64,000 bases of DNA, from positions 20,436,375-20,500,374 of the forward strand of contig JAPWDM010000011.1 of assembly GCA_035578155.1 (NCBI GenBank), written 5' to 3'. The stretch is from Brachynemurus nebulosus (Eukaryota; Arthropoda; Insecta; Neuroptera; Myrmeleontidae). A model generated the notes under the pieces. That model searched no databases. It saw only the letters and a list, made by a program, of their open reading frames with translations, and was not told the DNA's origin. The translations under genes were made by a program, and so were the position numbers. Of the stretch, positions 14,209 to 29,586 are shown one piece after another. Positions within the stretch are counted from its first letter, which is position 1. Every line of letters begins with the position of its first letter.

Positions 14209-17196
14209 ATACATGTATACTCATATATATCAGTGTATCAAAATTAATTTTATCAACCACACATTTTATGAGTTTTCAAGTAATTTTAAAATTTTATTAT
14301 AATTATAATAAAGTATGTCGAACTTTAACTTTTCGAGCACACTAAAAATATTAAGTCGTAATAGAAACGGTTCTTTGTATATTTACATATTCAATTAATT
14401 ACAGATTAACACTTTTTTAAAGAATATCAGCACTGGTTAGATACGCTGATATAAAGTATGTAGGTAATTATAGCACTGATAGGTAACTAGATATTTAATT
14501 AAAAAACTAATTATATTAGTATTGGGGTTCCGTAACGTCTGGCTCCTGGACATAATAACCGAACAACAAAATTACTTTGCAACAGTTCGCCTCTCGTCGT
14601 TCGGAACTGAAAAAATTTCAACAATGAAAGCGACAAATGTTATGTTAACCTATTAACCTCCAAATCAATGAATCATTGATCCAAGTTTGATCCAAATGTC
14701 AAATTCTCATAATTAATCCTTAAAAAAATAAAAATAATTAAAAATTCGATTAATAAAACTTCCAAAACTCTTACCATTAAAACCCTAATAAAACCTACCA
14801 AAACTCTTACCATTTCGAAGATATTTAACAAAATTGAAAAAATTCAAATTCCGAAGGTGAATTTCATTTCCTTCGACCATTTCAAGGCGCGAGCGAAATA
14901 TGGCTCGTGATTTGTTTTAATAAAATGTTTCATAATTTTTTGAAAGTTACAGTCGAATATGTTGCCTTATAAGATGTAAGGAAATGGCATTATTGAGAGC
15001 TTGTACTGTATATAAACGAAATATTTCCTTAAAAATTTACGTCTTTTATGTGACTTGAAAATATGACAAAAACCAACATAGTACATAGTACGGTCAAACA
15101 GTGATTTTAGTAAAAAAAACGTCACATTCGTTCTTAAGTAAATTTATCAGAGTTATATTTTGGTTCGAACATGATATCTGGTTACACCCATTTGCCCCGC
15201 ATTTACTTTATGAAATATGAAAGGGAATATATTATGATTATAATACATAGATCATGATGGTCATTGGTTACACGATTTCGTACCGCAACTGTCCGTATAC
15301 AAAACCGCAAAGTTGTTATTTACGATCATCTTACATAACCTCTATTAGTTGGTGCTTGCTACAAGCCATCAGCTACATACATATAGACATATGTGTTGTA
15401 CTACAATGCCAGCTAACCAATGCAATGTAGTAAGTATTAAGCCATTTAGATACGGGTATAAGCTGTATTGTCCATATCCAATGTATTATCAAAACGGGTT
15501 AGTACACCTATAATAATACTATTATACTATCTTTCTCTACTCAATTTGAGATTTTCAGCTGACCGCTCCTAATAAAGCTATCATAGTTTCGATACTAAAT
15601 ATGTAGTTATCAGGCGTATACGGCAACTGGCATGACGTTATAGATCGACCGTACCAATATGTGTGTTCCATTTATCGTTAGACTTACCTCAACGAACAAA
15701 TTATGTTTTGACCACCTGCAGAAAACAATAAATAAATTATTGCAAACCAATTTTCACGAAAGGAAAATTAATTAGAAAATAATTTTCTATGGTCATGGCG
15801 GCGCAAGTTAGGGTATTTAAGCTTTAATAAAACATTCGAAATCAAGACTTTTTCTAATTATTTTCACTATCTTTGATAATAATTAGTTTCAACGATGGAA
15901 ATCTTTGATCACCAAAAAGGAGACTAAAAAAATTCTCAAAAGTATCGTACTCTTTTTCTTGTCACATTCCCTTTTATATTTCTTTTTTTATGTAATGACG
16001 AGAAAAATCGAAGGTATCATACATTTTTTTTTCTATCATATTATCCTTTTTTATACCTGATTTTTTTGTGTACTGTTGTCCAAAAATCAATGGTAACGTA
16101 GATGAAAAGTGTATACTCAAAGTAGGTACACAATGACGGCGATAGAAAGCCCGCAAAACCCCCTTTTGGCATACTGTGGACCCCTAAGGCCCTAAGACAG
16201 GAAGAAAAAATTTAAAATAACTATAAATCTGAATTTAATAATATGAGATTTATATTATTTTATTCAATTTTTAAAAAAAGAATATTATTTATTTTAATAC
16301 TTACCAAAAAAGTTAAAGGGACGTCAGGAATTTTGGAAACCATTTCCTTTACAAATACCTATATATAATTCAGTCCAAAATGGTACGATAATGACTTAAA
16401 ATGGCATTTTAAAGGTTGCTTGCTATCTACTTAATGGATAATTTCCAATACTTAAAAAGCCTTTCTGTAAATGTAATCTGTTCTTCGCAAGAGGTTGTGA
16501 TAGAAAAATGATTGAGAACCGTTGTATTAGGGGAATAGGAAGGTTGGTTTTTTCCTTGTATTTGCGTTATGTTTATAAAACTATTATGGACGGAGAAACA
16601 TAATATATATTCAGAACTGAAATATGAATATCAATAAATAAAAATAACTGTAGAATAAAAAAAATTAATGTTGAATAATAGTTTAGTGCTATTGTTTATT
16701 TTTTACGCTACGCTATATATAAAACCATGTTTTTAAATTTCATTGAAATTATTACGCGATATTAATTTACAATTAACGAATACTAAGCTAATAAAAAAAT
16801 ATTTAATAATCTGTGACATATATATGAGGGAATTATATGCTCGTAAAATTCTTGAAACAATAATTCTTTTAGTTTTTATCAAAACATATTCTGAATAATT
16901 TTGTTATCAAAATGCAGTTAATAATAATTTATTGTGCTAACTAGCTTTTGTACCTGAGTTACTATACAAGATGCAATGGCAAACGAATTTACGATAGATT
17001 CTTAAATATTTATTCTTTATCAATTTTTAGATAGAATTTTAGTAGGATTTGGTATTTGCAACGTCATCATAGTTTTAAGTTTTAACCTTATAGAACTAAA
17101 TTTAAATCATTGTTACTGTGTAACGTAAAGGTTCATTGGACTCTATACCAGCCACTTATGAGACACATCATATAATTAACATTAGTTAATAAAATA
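14209..17196. other. Intergenic, no gene seen
   Basis: No recognisable coding motif, RNA gene or clear repeat in about 3 kb. Long frames are short and low-complexity. Confidence 0.55.
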
Positions 17197-17537
17197 AATA
17201 CCCCTGTCGCAGCATCCAGCATAACATACGAATTTCCGTTTATAAAAATTAGTTTTTTTCGGAAACTAGTTGACATAGAATAATAGTTTAAAGACCTTTT
17301 TTATGTAATTTTTTCTCCTCTTTTAAATGATGTAAAAAAATTTGGCAAAAATTTTTGAATAAGTGGAAATTTTGGCAAAAAACTAATAAACTAAAAAAAG
17401 AACAAAAACCATGTTCCTGGCGTCCGACATGTCTGGCTGAAGAACTCATCCAAGATTTTTGGACTTCCAACGTTGTCACCTAATTTCGTAAACCTAGGAC
17501 ATTTCGTTCGAGAGTTATCGTGCTGATACATAAATAC

Positions 17538-17604
<67 letters not shown>

Positions 17605-17700
17605 TTTAGTGAATGTTATTTTTGGGTTCTAGGGACCTCAAAACAAATTTCTGCCATAGTGCCGGGCTCAAGTCGCGTCATGAGACCTACTGTAATAGAT
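17197..17700 (+). mobile_element. H-family element, copy 1 (Helentron/mini-me-like)
   Basis: It starts AATACCCCTGTCGCAGCATC, followed by a conserved ~330-bp 5' body, a (TA)n tract and then AAATTTTAGTGAAT with CAAGTCGCGTCATGA. The 3' terminal hairpin present in the other copies is missing. Nonautonomous with an internal microsatellite, like Helentron-associated (HINE/mini-me) elements; that class call is inference. Confidence 0.75.
17544..17600. repeat. (TA)n tract in H copy 1
   Basis: Pure alternating TA, about 57 bp, at the internal position shared by all H copies. Confidence 0.95.
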
Positions 17701-19317
17701 AAAAACTTAAGTTTAGAACGATAAAACATTCATTAAATGTAATGAAATTTTTATATTATCATACAGTAAAAAATAAAAAATTTACTACAAACTAGTTTAA
17801 AAGTAAAGACTTAAAGACTATTTCAATATTTTTTCTGCCTCGATTAACAAAAATGATAACAATTTTACACTGAAAATTGTTGAAACTTACAATCAGAACT
17901 AAAACTATTTAAAAGACTCCTACACTGTTTACTAAACATTTCAGTTTCTAATATGAATGGCAAACTTACTATTGTTAGTTTCCATAGTGAATATCATACT
18001 TCTGAGTAAAATTCGTTACATAATTCGTGAATACACATAGATATGTAGGTTCTGTATGATAATATTTTTCAATTTTAATCATTACAGACGCTAGAGTTGC
18101 ACCAGTAAGCATATTATGGCTTTCTTTCACGATCGTTTAGTTATATTATGCTAATGATTTTCTTATATAGATAATATAATCAAGTTGCATTCAGAACATA
18201 GAATGTTCAGTTATTTATTAAATTATATAACAATAGAATTTCTTTGTATATTCACTGAATTTTTATTCAGTTTTTTTCCTCTGTAAGGTTAAACGTTTCA
18301 TATACAAGATACTTACATTTAATCATTAAACACTACCAACGATGCTGTGTAAAAACCGCGAATTTGTTTCATAATCCAATAAATTTTTGAACCCACATTA
18401 CAATTATGTGAATATTATCAGTTAAAATTAAACCCGCAACTAAGACTTTGATATGAACTTTGTTTCAAAAGTTATTCGCGGCGTCATTGTCACTTCCTCA
18501 CTTGTTCACGCTGCCTGGCACAGTTGGTGCCGGCATGTGACATTCCCATCTCTTAGTCAAATCATTATGCCATCCTCAACTACAGTCAACCGACATACAC
18601 ATATTTGTTGGCCTCTCTTCAGCGAGTGACAAGCTTAACACACTGTGTGCGTTCACACAGTTACACCGTAGAAATATTTGTACATCATACTCGTATTATA
18701 TGCAATGGTATGAGTTCAAAGTACAGATCCTAGACTTTATATTTTATTTAGTCATATTTTAGATCATCTTTAAGGTTATGACTGCTACGTTGATGTCAGT
18801 CTTCAAGAAATTAATATACCGATTTCAGTTATCAAACTTGATTAAAAAAATTTTGCAATTATGATTTACATTATTTTTATCCTGGAAATCCTGACATATG
18901 CTGCAAACGGCTGAACCAGTTTTCATCAAACCTAGGGTTTAAACTAACTCAGATTTTTCTATTAAAAGCAACTCTTTAGAAATACTGCATATCTGGCTTC
19001 TCTATGGTGCAGTGACAAACACAAAACTTTTGACTATAACGTTAAGATTTGGTTTCGCTTGAACTTCGAAAAAGTTCGTACTGTATATATATAAGTACAA
19101 AATTGTATAAAAAATTTGGAGGGACAGGTCTACCCACACTGTCAACTTCCCATTGGGTGTCCTTAAAGACTAGAGACTACTGTACATAAATAATTTATTC
19201 TTTTTTCATTTCAGACGGCTCCTCCCCCTGATCCCCCGACAGGGGCTTTGCCCCTTGCGCCCCACTGGTGGGCTTCGCGCCCTGTATCTCATGGGGGACT
19301 CCATCCCTCATTAAACA
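17701..19317. other. Intergenic with two GC-richer patches
   Basis: Patches at 18478-18660 and 19205-19300 are clearly less AT-rich. The second contains CCCCGACAGGGGCTTTGCCC and leads into the inverted repeat at 19318. No function assigned. Confidence 0.5.
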
Positions 19318-20724
19318 AATCGTCGGCTATCTCACGAATGGTCGTATCGCAATATCGTATTTCTATTCAAATTTTGAGTTGCGACACCGACAATGAGTCT
19401 ATGGAATCGTTGTGTCTAGTGATGTGCCAAACTGTTCTTTTTACGGAACGGTTCCGAAGAGAACAATTCTGTAAAAAGAACAGTTCCAGAAGAACAGTTC
19501 CAAAAGAATAGTTTGCAAAAGAACAGTTTCTAAAAGAACATTTTCTAAGAGAACAGTTTTATGTATACTCATAGCTGTTCATTAAACGAGAACTGTTCAT
19601 GATACAAACAACAGTTTGTAGGACGACATTGTTCTAGTAATATGTTCAACTAGGTACTTCACTAACAGTTTTATTGATGCGCAAAAATAATTTTGTTGAT
19701 ATTTACAAAAAATAATTGTCAAGCTGCAAATATAAAATAAATAATGAGTCTCAAATTATAAATATCAGTTATGTTTTATTCTAAATTCACACATTCATCA
19801 ATTATTTAAAAAGTTACTTTTGAAGATAAATTTTTAATTCCATTTTTAATAAGCCACATTAGAATTTTTTTTTAAATAAAATATTTTTTGGACATATTTG
19901 GTTTTCAAACCACTTTTTTGGTCGTTTATTATTGTGTCCTGTTTTGGAAAAATTCATTTCGATGGGGTTGAAGTTGCCAATATACAACTATTTGTTATCA
20001 AGACATTTAATTCTGGATAATATATTTATTTCTACGATATCAACCATCGATTAATTTTTTGGTTTCACTAAAATTAATTAGATTAATTTTTGTTTTTTGT
20101 ACCGTTACAGTATTATAGTTTACTTAGTATAATCTTCCACAGAAATGTTGAATTTTATGCTGAATGTCTATCTGACAATAACAATTATATTATAATAATA
20201 TATTATTTAAATTCAAAATTTAAATCAAACAATGCTAGTTTATTCGTTATATCCGTTAAAATTTAAAATAAAAATCTACCAACAGAGTTTATTGTAGGAG
20301 ACATCTATAATATTAAAGTCATATCGTGCTAAACTATTTAAAGAACAGAAAATACTTATGTACGTACATATACAACAACATATCGCTGAACAGTTTTACA
20401 AATTGAACAGATATATAAATAAAGCACAGAACAGATGAATAGATGAACAAGTGAACCACAGGTGAACAGATGAACAGGCTAAATCGCGGAACTGTTCATT
20501 TACGGAACAGTTCCAACAAAAGAATAGTTTCAAAAAAACAGTTCTGTTCTTTTTGGCTCATCACTAGTTGTATCCCTAGTTTTTGTCGTTTAAAAACTGT
20601 ATTGATGAACGGTTTACGCGTTTCTCACTTGGACTTCGATTAATGTCTCACAAATCATCATAAATGGAAAAATCAGGAAAAATGAGATACGACCATTCGT
20701 GAGGTGGCCGACGAAATGATATCA
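19318..20724. repeat. Inverted repeat pair flanking the 1.15-kb hAT element
   Basis: About 30 bp at 19318-19349 (TCGTCGGCTATCTCACGAAT then GGTCGTATC) recurs inverted at about 20690-20722 (TCGTCGGCCACCTCACGAAT then GGTCGTATC). The arms enclose the hAT element, which therefore appears to have inserted into the loop of an older palindromic element of about 0.25 kb. Confidence 0.65.
19417..20566. mobile_element. 1.15-kb hAT-like element with subterminal AGAACAGTT repeats
   Basis: Termini TAGTGATGTGCCAAA and, inverted, TAGTGATGAGCCAAA. The TSDs GTTGTGTC and GTTGTATC match at 7 of 8. The motif AGAACAGTT recurs about six times within 120 bp of the left end and again near the right end, as expected for transposase-binding subterminal repeats. 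No transposase ORF is visible. Confidence 0.88.
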
Positions 20725-21085
20725 TCATTTATTTTACATCAGATCATCAGATACGCCAGACGATAAATATTTCACAAAAAGTTTTTAATTTCGTTTTTTT
20801 ATTATAAAAAACAAACCGCTTATCCGGTCTTCATTTTTTAATTACGCATCTAATGAAATTTATTCGGAGTTGATATCATCATTTGTTTTCGAGATATGTG
20901 AGACGAAAAAAAATTCAAGAACAAACTAACGAACGAACGAACGCACGAATGAACTAACGAACGCACACACAGACATCACGCTAAAAACGATGGATTCAGA
21001 TTTTAGTGACCTTGAAACGTGGAGATATGTTCAAATTAGCGATTCGTAAAATCGGACCCATTACAATAACTTCCAATAGAAAGTT

Positions 21086-21931
21086 AATACCCCTGCCGCA
21101 GCATCCTGCATAACATAGCCAATTTTCATTTACAAAAATTATTTTTTTTTTTATACTAGTTGACATAGAATAATAGTTTAAAGACCCCTTTTATGCGATT
21201 TTTTTCCTCTTTTCAACGGTTTAAAAAAATTCCGCAAAAATTTTTGAATAAGTGAAAATTTTGGCAAAAAACTAATTTGTTCACGAAAAATGCCCCAAAA
21301 ACCATGTTCTGGGCATCGGACGTGTCTGGCTAACGAACTTGTCCAACGGTTTGGGACTTCCAATATTTTTACCAAATTTTGTAAAAATAGGACCTTTCGT
21401 TCGAGAATTATCGTGCGGACAAACCATTATTTCTTAAATATTTTCCAAACGCTTTTGAATAACGGATTGATATTTTAGGGGTACTTATTTTGTGTTAGAA
21501 GAATTAAATTTATGTCAACACTTATTCCACCACTCATGACTAAGGGGTGGTTTTGGTGGTAGGTGTGAGTTATCACGTCTTTTCTTTTTTAGTTTGCAAT
21601 TATTTAAACAAAATCACTGATAATATAATTCCTCAGACAATTTCACGCAAAAAAGGTATACTTATTACTTATTATATGTGATCGAATAATCGGTACCATA
21701 AATTTAATTATCTTAATGTTCATACGCACCCCTAGAATATGAATCCAGTAATCAAAAGCGCCTAAAAATTTTTAAAAAAAAAAGTCAGTTTCGTTCCACC
21801 CCTCTACATTTTACCCCTCTGCTTTATCTCCCTTATTATTGAGTTTTGGAAAAAAGTGTAGATGGAAAGGTACCATTATTTTTTAACATACTATCAGCTC
21901 CAGCAATTACGGTACATAATTCTGGACCAGC

Positions 21932-22003
<72 letters not shown>

Positions 22004-22124
22004 TTTAGTGAATATTATTCTCGGTCTCTAGGGACCTCAAAACAAACTTCTGACATAGTCCCAGGCTCAAGTCGCGCCATCACCGTGGCTGTAATACCTG
22101 AATTCCATTCTGGAAATTCGCTAA
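21086..22124 (+). mobile_element. H-family element, copy 2, internally expanded
   Basis: It has the same 5' end (AATACCCCTGCCGCAGCATC) and the same 3' end (GAATTCCATTCTGGAAATTC then GCTAA). About 510 bp of unrelated sequence (roughly 21424-21933) lies just before the (TA)n tract. The 3' end forms a short GAATTCCA/TGGAAATTC hairpin followed by CTAA. Confidence 0.75.
21934..22000. repeat. (TA)n tract in H copy 2
   Basis: Alternating TA of about 67 bp, directly before AAATTTTAGTGAAT. Confidence 0.95.
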
Positions 22125-22931
22125 AGATCAATTTTTGATTGAGTTCATTTAACTTTTACTTTAATCACTTGCGATGATTACATTAAACAAAAATTATCTA
22201 TCTAAAATTTATTAAATTAAAATAGTCTAAACTCAAAATATCAATTGAGCACACATATACGAGTACATACATACATTTTAATAGTATATATTTAATAGGT
22301 GTGGTATGAGTAAAATGAATTCTACCTGACACATGTTGCAGCTGTTGTTTAGGATGACACACTCTATTTCACGTCACACCATTCCGACTGACTCTGATTC
22401 GACATCATTCACCAGCACCGGCACCAAACTGTCTCTCTCTAACTCCAGTTCTACTACATGAATGTAGCTACATAAATATGTAGATGTATGAGTTTTATTA
22501 TTATAACAGAACTGTATATGTGTATATGTAGCTTTAAAAGAGAGCTTTATTCAAGTTCAGTATTTAAGCTCTTGCTTGCTTCAAACCAACAAGCATGGTT
22601 TCAATTGTATTTGTTGTCACACTGTATAAATATTTTATGTAGTATCTAGTGTACTGTATACATGTTCCATCCATATGGATTCTCAATAATGTATTAGTGA
22701 ATTTGTGTCTAGACTCTAGACAATTTGCATGGTCGATTTTATACTATGATACAGTTTTATTTTATCCCATTATCGTCAAAATAAATGTACTGGTTGGTAG
22801 ATACACACTACAGCAGTCGAGAAAGTTTCCATTTTAATACATCCAAAAACTGCTGAAAAAACAGCATCAAAAACAATAACATTCTTGAAATCCTCAAAGA
22901 ATACAACGACTGTGGAATTTTAATAACTGCT
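22125..22931. other. Intergenic, possible promoter-like patch
   Basis: 22330-22460 is CA/TC-rich with an ACTGTCTCTCTCTAACTCC stretch. TTCAGTATTTAAG at 22555 is initiator-like. No coding exon could be linked. Confidence 0.35.
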
Positions 22932-24223
22932 TTGGAGTTATTTTCAATTTTTGTTTTTAAGGTACCATCACAGTGTGATCGGCCGAAAAATAGTCAATAT
23001 TTACAATTTTTTTCCGGATGGATAGGATGGGGGAATGGGGATGAATTTTTTTTACGATTAATACCACTATTTAACAGTACAAAAATAATTTTTTATTTAT
23101 TTTTATTTATTTTTTATAATTATTATAATCTTTTGAAAAAAATTTCTTTAAAAAAGGGCGAAATTTGGTGCCCACGATTGCGGCCGCAGTTTTTATCTGA
23201 AAAAAATAATAAAATAAAATCGATTATCAATCTGTAGGTAAGTCGCTGTTCCTATGGGAGCTTTTTTTGAAATTTGAAAAAATGGCGCGGTTTGAATAAA
23301 AAAGTCAAAATTTTTTACTGTTTTCCGTGTAAAAAACTAGGAAGATTTCAAAAAAAAACTTCCATAGGAACGTAGCGGCTTACCTACAGGTTGATAATCC
23401 ATTATATTTTTATTTTTTTTAGATAAAAACTGCGGCCGCAATTGTGGGCACCAAAGTTCGCCCTATTTCAAGGACACTCCTTTCAAAAAATTATAATAAT
23501 TATAAAATACCCCTGTCGTAGCATCTGCATAACATAGTGAATTTCAAAAGACTGGACACTGGTGGAAGCTTGTATCCATTTAAAATAGTTTAGTTCTCTA
23601 ACAGCGAAAAAATTTTCAAAATCAATTGGGTAGTTAATTTTCGGCGTTTTGGGGTCTCCAGGACCCTGGCGGATCTCATATAGTATAGCATATATGTATT
23701 TAAATAAAATTAAATTTTTAAAGATGAAAAAATTTTCAAAAACGGTTGGGTAGTTTTATTTTTGCACATTGGGACCCTTGGACCCTAGCAGACCTCATAC
23801 AACATAACTAGTTTATCTCTCTCAAAATAGTTTATCTCTCTAACAGTAAACAAATTTTCAAAATCGGTGATGACGCGTTCTTGAAAATTTAGTTAATTTT
23901 TATTTTGAAAAAGGAAACATATAAATATTGTTATTGTAATGATAAAAACAATGAAGCATTTATTGTAAAGAAATTCAGAAAATTTCTGAATTTTTCTCAA
24001 AGTCTAGTTCACTTAGAACAATGTTTTAAAAGCTTGTCTTATGTAATTTTTTACTCTCTTTTCGATGGTGAATTTTGCAAAAAAAACACGAAAATTGGCC
24101 AAAATTTTGGCTTCCAAAAATCGGATGTATCTGGCTGACAAACTTATTAAAGCTATTGGGACTTTTGACCTACACACCAAATTTCGTAACAATTAGAGGC
24201 TTCCATCGAGAGTTATCGCGCAG

Positions 24224-24295
<72 letters not shown>

Positions 24296-24569
24296 GAACC
24301 TTATTTTCGGTTTGTCGAGGCTTCAAAAAGGACTTTTGCCATAGTCCCGGGTTCAGGTCTTTTCATGGCACCCGCTGTAATAAGTGAATTTTTCCAAAAT
24401 GGAAATTCACTTAAAATAAATAAAAAATATATTTTTGTATAATTAAATAGTGGTATTAATCGTAAAAAAGATTCATTCCCATTCCCCCATCTTATCCATC
24501 CGAAAAAAATTGTGAAAATTGACTATTTTTCGGTCGATCACACTGTGATGGTAAGTTAACAACTCCATT
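22932..24569. mobile_element. Fold-back element split by an H-family insertion
   Basis: The left arm 22932-23265 is matched inverted by about 23345-23507 plus 24415-24569. Shared landmarks are TACCATCACAGTGTGATCG, TGGATA(A/G)GATGGGGGAATGG, ACTGCGGCCGCA and TGTAGGTAAG at the loop side. The loop is only about 80 bp. The H element at 23508-24414 interrupts the right arm. No coding capacity. Confidence 0.85.
23508..24414 (+). mobile_element. H-family element, copy 3, with internal tandem repeats
   Basis: It begins TACCCCTGTCGTAGCATC and ends TTCCAAAATGGAAATTCACT, a hairpin variant. Three ~115-bp internal units carry AAAAATTTTCAAAA and CCCTGGCGGATCTCATA-like segments (about 23588, 23715, 23830). 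A (CA)n(TA)n tract is at 24225-24291. Its insertion into a palindrome arm defines both ends. Confidence 0.75.
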
Positions 24570-25892
24570 CGATTTTTATATCGGGTACACGAAAAGTAAA
24601 ATATGTATCTATTCAATAAAGAATGGAAGCCCATAAGAGTAAAGTCTCAAGTCTTAACTGGCTAGGAGCTTCTACGGAGCTTCTTCTGATTCGGGGCCCG
24701 TAGAGGCCTTGGTTATTAATAAATCGGGCCCTGATTGTATGCATGTGTATGTATACCATATTTTCTCCGAAACTGTTACTTTATGCTATGATTTCCATAA
24801 TAATGCACATTTCGAATTTTTGTAATGATTCCAATAACTGTTAAAATACCTAAAATAATATAACTAAACCAATTTCTTCACAAAATGCCACTGCATTTAG
24901 CTATAACAATGGCAATTTTATAATTTTTTTTAGTGGATCACCAATAAAAAATTACTGGATGTATAAAAAACCAATACCAATAATTTGACTCTTAATTAAC
25001 AATAGCCGACGTTCAAAATCAACTAAATAAACGTTATTATGAAATAAAATATGGTTAACAATAATTTCTGTTTTTTATAAAATAATCACAAAAATTGCGT
25101 AAAGTTGTATTACACACATCTATTGAAAAAACGAAAAAACAAACTTTGATTACATTTTGCCCGGTAGTTCTGGATGAGTTATTGCCATATTTCAGATATT
25201 TTTGAATTTTGTATGCATATGTTTTTAATTGTATATTGAATGTACGGTTAAATCTCTAAGGCTTCCAACTAGTTTGGGCATCGAAAAGCTGATCCTATTG
25301 CTCTTATCAGTACCATAGATTTTGAGATGCTCAGTAGACTTTGTGCCTGACTCGATCATTGCGGTTTAGTTTCGTGGTGACAGTTGTTGAAAGCCCAAAT
25401 TTACAAACAGTAGCATATTGAGATTAGTGGTGCCGCTCCGGGCTACTTAGCTCTAGTCGCCCTTATCATTGACATTTCTTCACATTTCTTCAAATACACA
25501 TTATTTGAACAAAAATTCAATTAACGCTTGTAATAAAATTTAATTTTTTTAGATAATTAGTCAGTACTAAGCCAAGTAGACCAACAATGGTAAATAGTAT
25601 TAAGCCAATTAAATGGGGTATTTGACAGTAGCTGAAAAAATATCTATTTTGATTTTTAAATAATTGCTCGAGTCATAATGATACTGAATATTGCTTTTTT
25701 ACAAGTTATTTCATTCAAAAATATAAAAATTTTAATTAAATAAAATTACAAAATTTACGTTAAAAATGACGTAATTAAAAACATCAAGCAAAAGCAGCTT
25801 ACGTCACAAGCTCGTTCGAATATGTAGGTATTATATTGTAGTTAGGAAAAAAACTGTTTACTTTTTTGGTAACTATGAAAGAAATTTTGGAT

Positions 25893-27257
25893 GTGGCTAT
25901 TTATACATACAGTATGTATACGCAATTGGCTATTTATACATACAGTATGTATACGCAATTGGCTATTTATACATACAGTATGTGTACGAAATTGGCTATT
26001 TATACATACAGTATGTATATGAAATATTTTGTTTAAACATGCAATATGTATACGCAGTTGACGACTTATTCAGAATTACCGTAATTTCTGATGTATACTG
26101 CGCACATTGAGCACCAAAAATATCGTCCAAATTTCGTGTTGCGCGTATTAAAATGGACTTTTCCACTGGTGACAGTAAAATAACTTATAACAAATTTATC
26201 GATTCTAATAATAACGAATTTCTCGCGTACCACCGATGAATTTTGTATAATTTTTTTAGCTTAAGAACGGATTTTTGGGGACGCGAACCGGAAGTTGCAT
26301 ATCTGAGGACTAAAAAAGGTTTTCTTTATTATGGTAATAAAAAATAGAGGCAGATTCTTATAGAATTGGATAAGTGGAACAAAAAAGGAAGGACAAATTT
26401 TTTCGATATCCTGTTTAGTTTTCGAGATAATATGTGTTGTATTTCTAAAACTTACTATGAGATAATGGATTGTATATTACACACATACACATACACATAT
26501 ACGTAGTATCAATTTTTACGAATATAAACTCAGTTTTAAATATAATTTTTGAATGGTATATTTTGGTTTTTATTCATAGAAATTAGTGAAAAATGAACGG
26601 GACATCACCAATGAAACCTCTTTCTTGGGGAAAGGGAAATTATTTATAAATGTGTCTCGTCGTGTAATCACTTCAAAATTATTTAATTACCCTTTTCCTG
26701 AAAATGAGGTTTCAGTGCTGTTGTCCGGTCCATTTTCCACTTATTTCAATCAATACAAGCCGTAATATACCTACAATAATTGTCTATCCAATATAGTAAG
26801 TTTTACAAATTTGACACGTAATATCACGAAAACTAAGCAAAATATTGAAAAACTTCATTCTTTCTTTTTTGTGCTACTCACCAAGTTCCATAAGAATCGA
26901 TCTTTAATTTTTGTTACTATGGTAACGGAAAACATCTTTTAGTAACCCTTAGGCTTGAAATTCGATAGAAAAATACACTTCCGGTCCGCGTCGCCAAAAA
27001 TCCGTTTGGGCGATAACTTCTTAAGCCAAAAAGATTATGTAAAATAATAATTCAGCTCAATCGGAGGTATTCGGTTATTATAATTGTGTAGTTATTACAA
27101 AAATATTAATTGTAATAATAGCGCATTTAGTCAGTATGTATAAGTAGCCAGCTACGTAATCAGTTTAGTTTAGGTACATAACTACATACTGCAGGTTTAA
27201 ATAGCCAATTCAGTATACACATATCGTCAGCTAAGTATTGGTTTGTACCAAGTCAAC

Positions 27258-27260
<3 letters not shown>
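25893..27260. mobile_element. Long palindrome ending in 33-bp tandem repeats
   Basis: The left end has four tandem copies of a ~33-bp unit containing GGCTATTTATACATACAGTA and TGTATACG(C/A)AATT (25893-26025). Inverted arms then run about 26085-26600 and 26640-27080, sharing ACTTCCGGT(C/T)CGCGTC-type, AATCCGTT-type and GAGGTTTCA/TGAAACCTC segments down to the centre. Inverted tandem units recur at about 27125-27215. The right-hand module is followed by the P-family copy. Confidence 0.75.
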
Positions 27261-28998
<1,738 letters not shown>

Positions 28999-29099
28999 AA
29001 ATATTTTTTCTAGATAGTTGTTTTGTTAGTTTTGGACATTAAGGAAGCCGAAACCACTATCAAAAAATTTTTTTCAAAAAATTGACTTGGTACAAACCA

Positions 29100-29236
29100 A
29101 TACTTAGCTGACTATATGTATTAAACAGCCAATTTCATATACATACTATATATGTATAAATAGCCAATTTCGTATACATACTGTATGTATAAATAGCCAA
29201 TTGGTTATACATACTGTATGTATAAATAGCCACATC
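29100..29236. repeat. Inverted tandem 33-bp units right of P-family copy A
   Basis: At least three units reading AAATAGCCAATT and ATACATACTGTATGTATAAA on the plus strand are the reverse complement of the units at 25893-26025. Both outer ends read GGATGTGGCTATTTATACAT on their respective strands. TTGGTTTGTACCAAGTC at about 27238-27255 recurs inverted at 29080-29100. The pair makes a 3.3-kb outer inverted repeat around the whole block. Confidence 0.75.
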
Positions 29237-29566
29237 CAGAAATTTTTCATTATTAATTTTCATTACTAGACCTACTACTACAACTCAATGTTTTAGAGCC
29301 AATGACGTTATACGATTTGACGTCACAGAAAGCATCGTTTTGGCGATCTTTTTAAAAACTAAAATTTTATCGGTGATTTTTAATAAAAATATAGTACAAA
29401 ATAATTTAAAAATGTGTATTTCGAGTTTAGTAAGAAGTAATAAACACAGTAAGATGGTTTTTAAAAATTTGTCAAATACCCCATTAAACAAAAGGTTTGA
29501 TTTGTGCGAATTTATTTTTGAAGATTTTTTACTGGCATATAAACAGTATGTTTGCATAAATCAGGG

Positions 29567-29586
29567 GTTCCCAAAGTTTTGCGTCA
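29567..29586 (+). mobile_element. Orphan hAT terminus
   Basis: CAGGGGTTCCCAAAGTTTT matches the Charlie-type hAT end seen at 50511. I found no matching opposite end nearby, so this is a solo end or a truncated copy. Confidence 0.4.
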
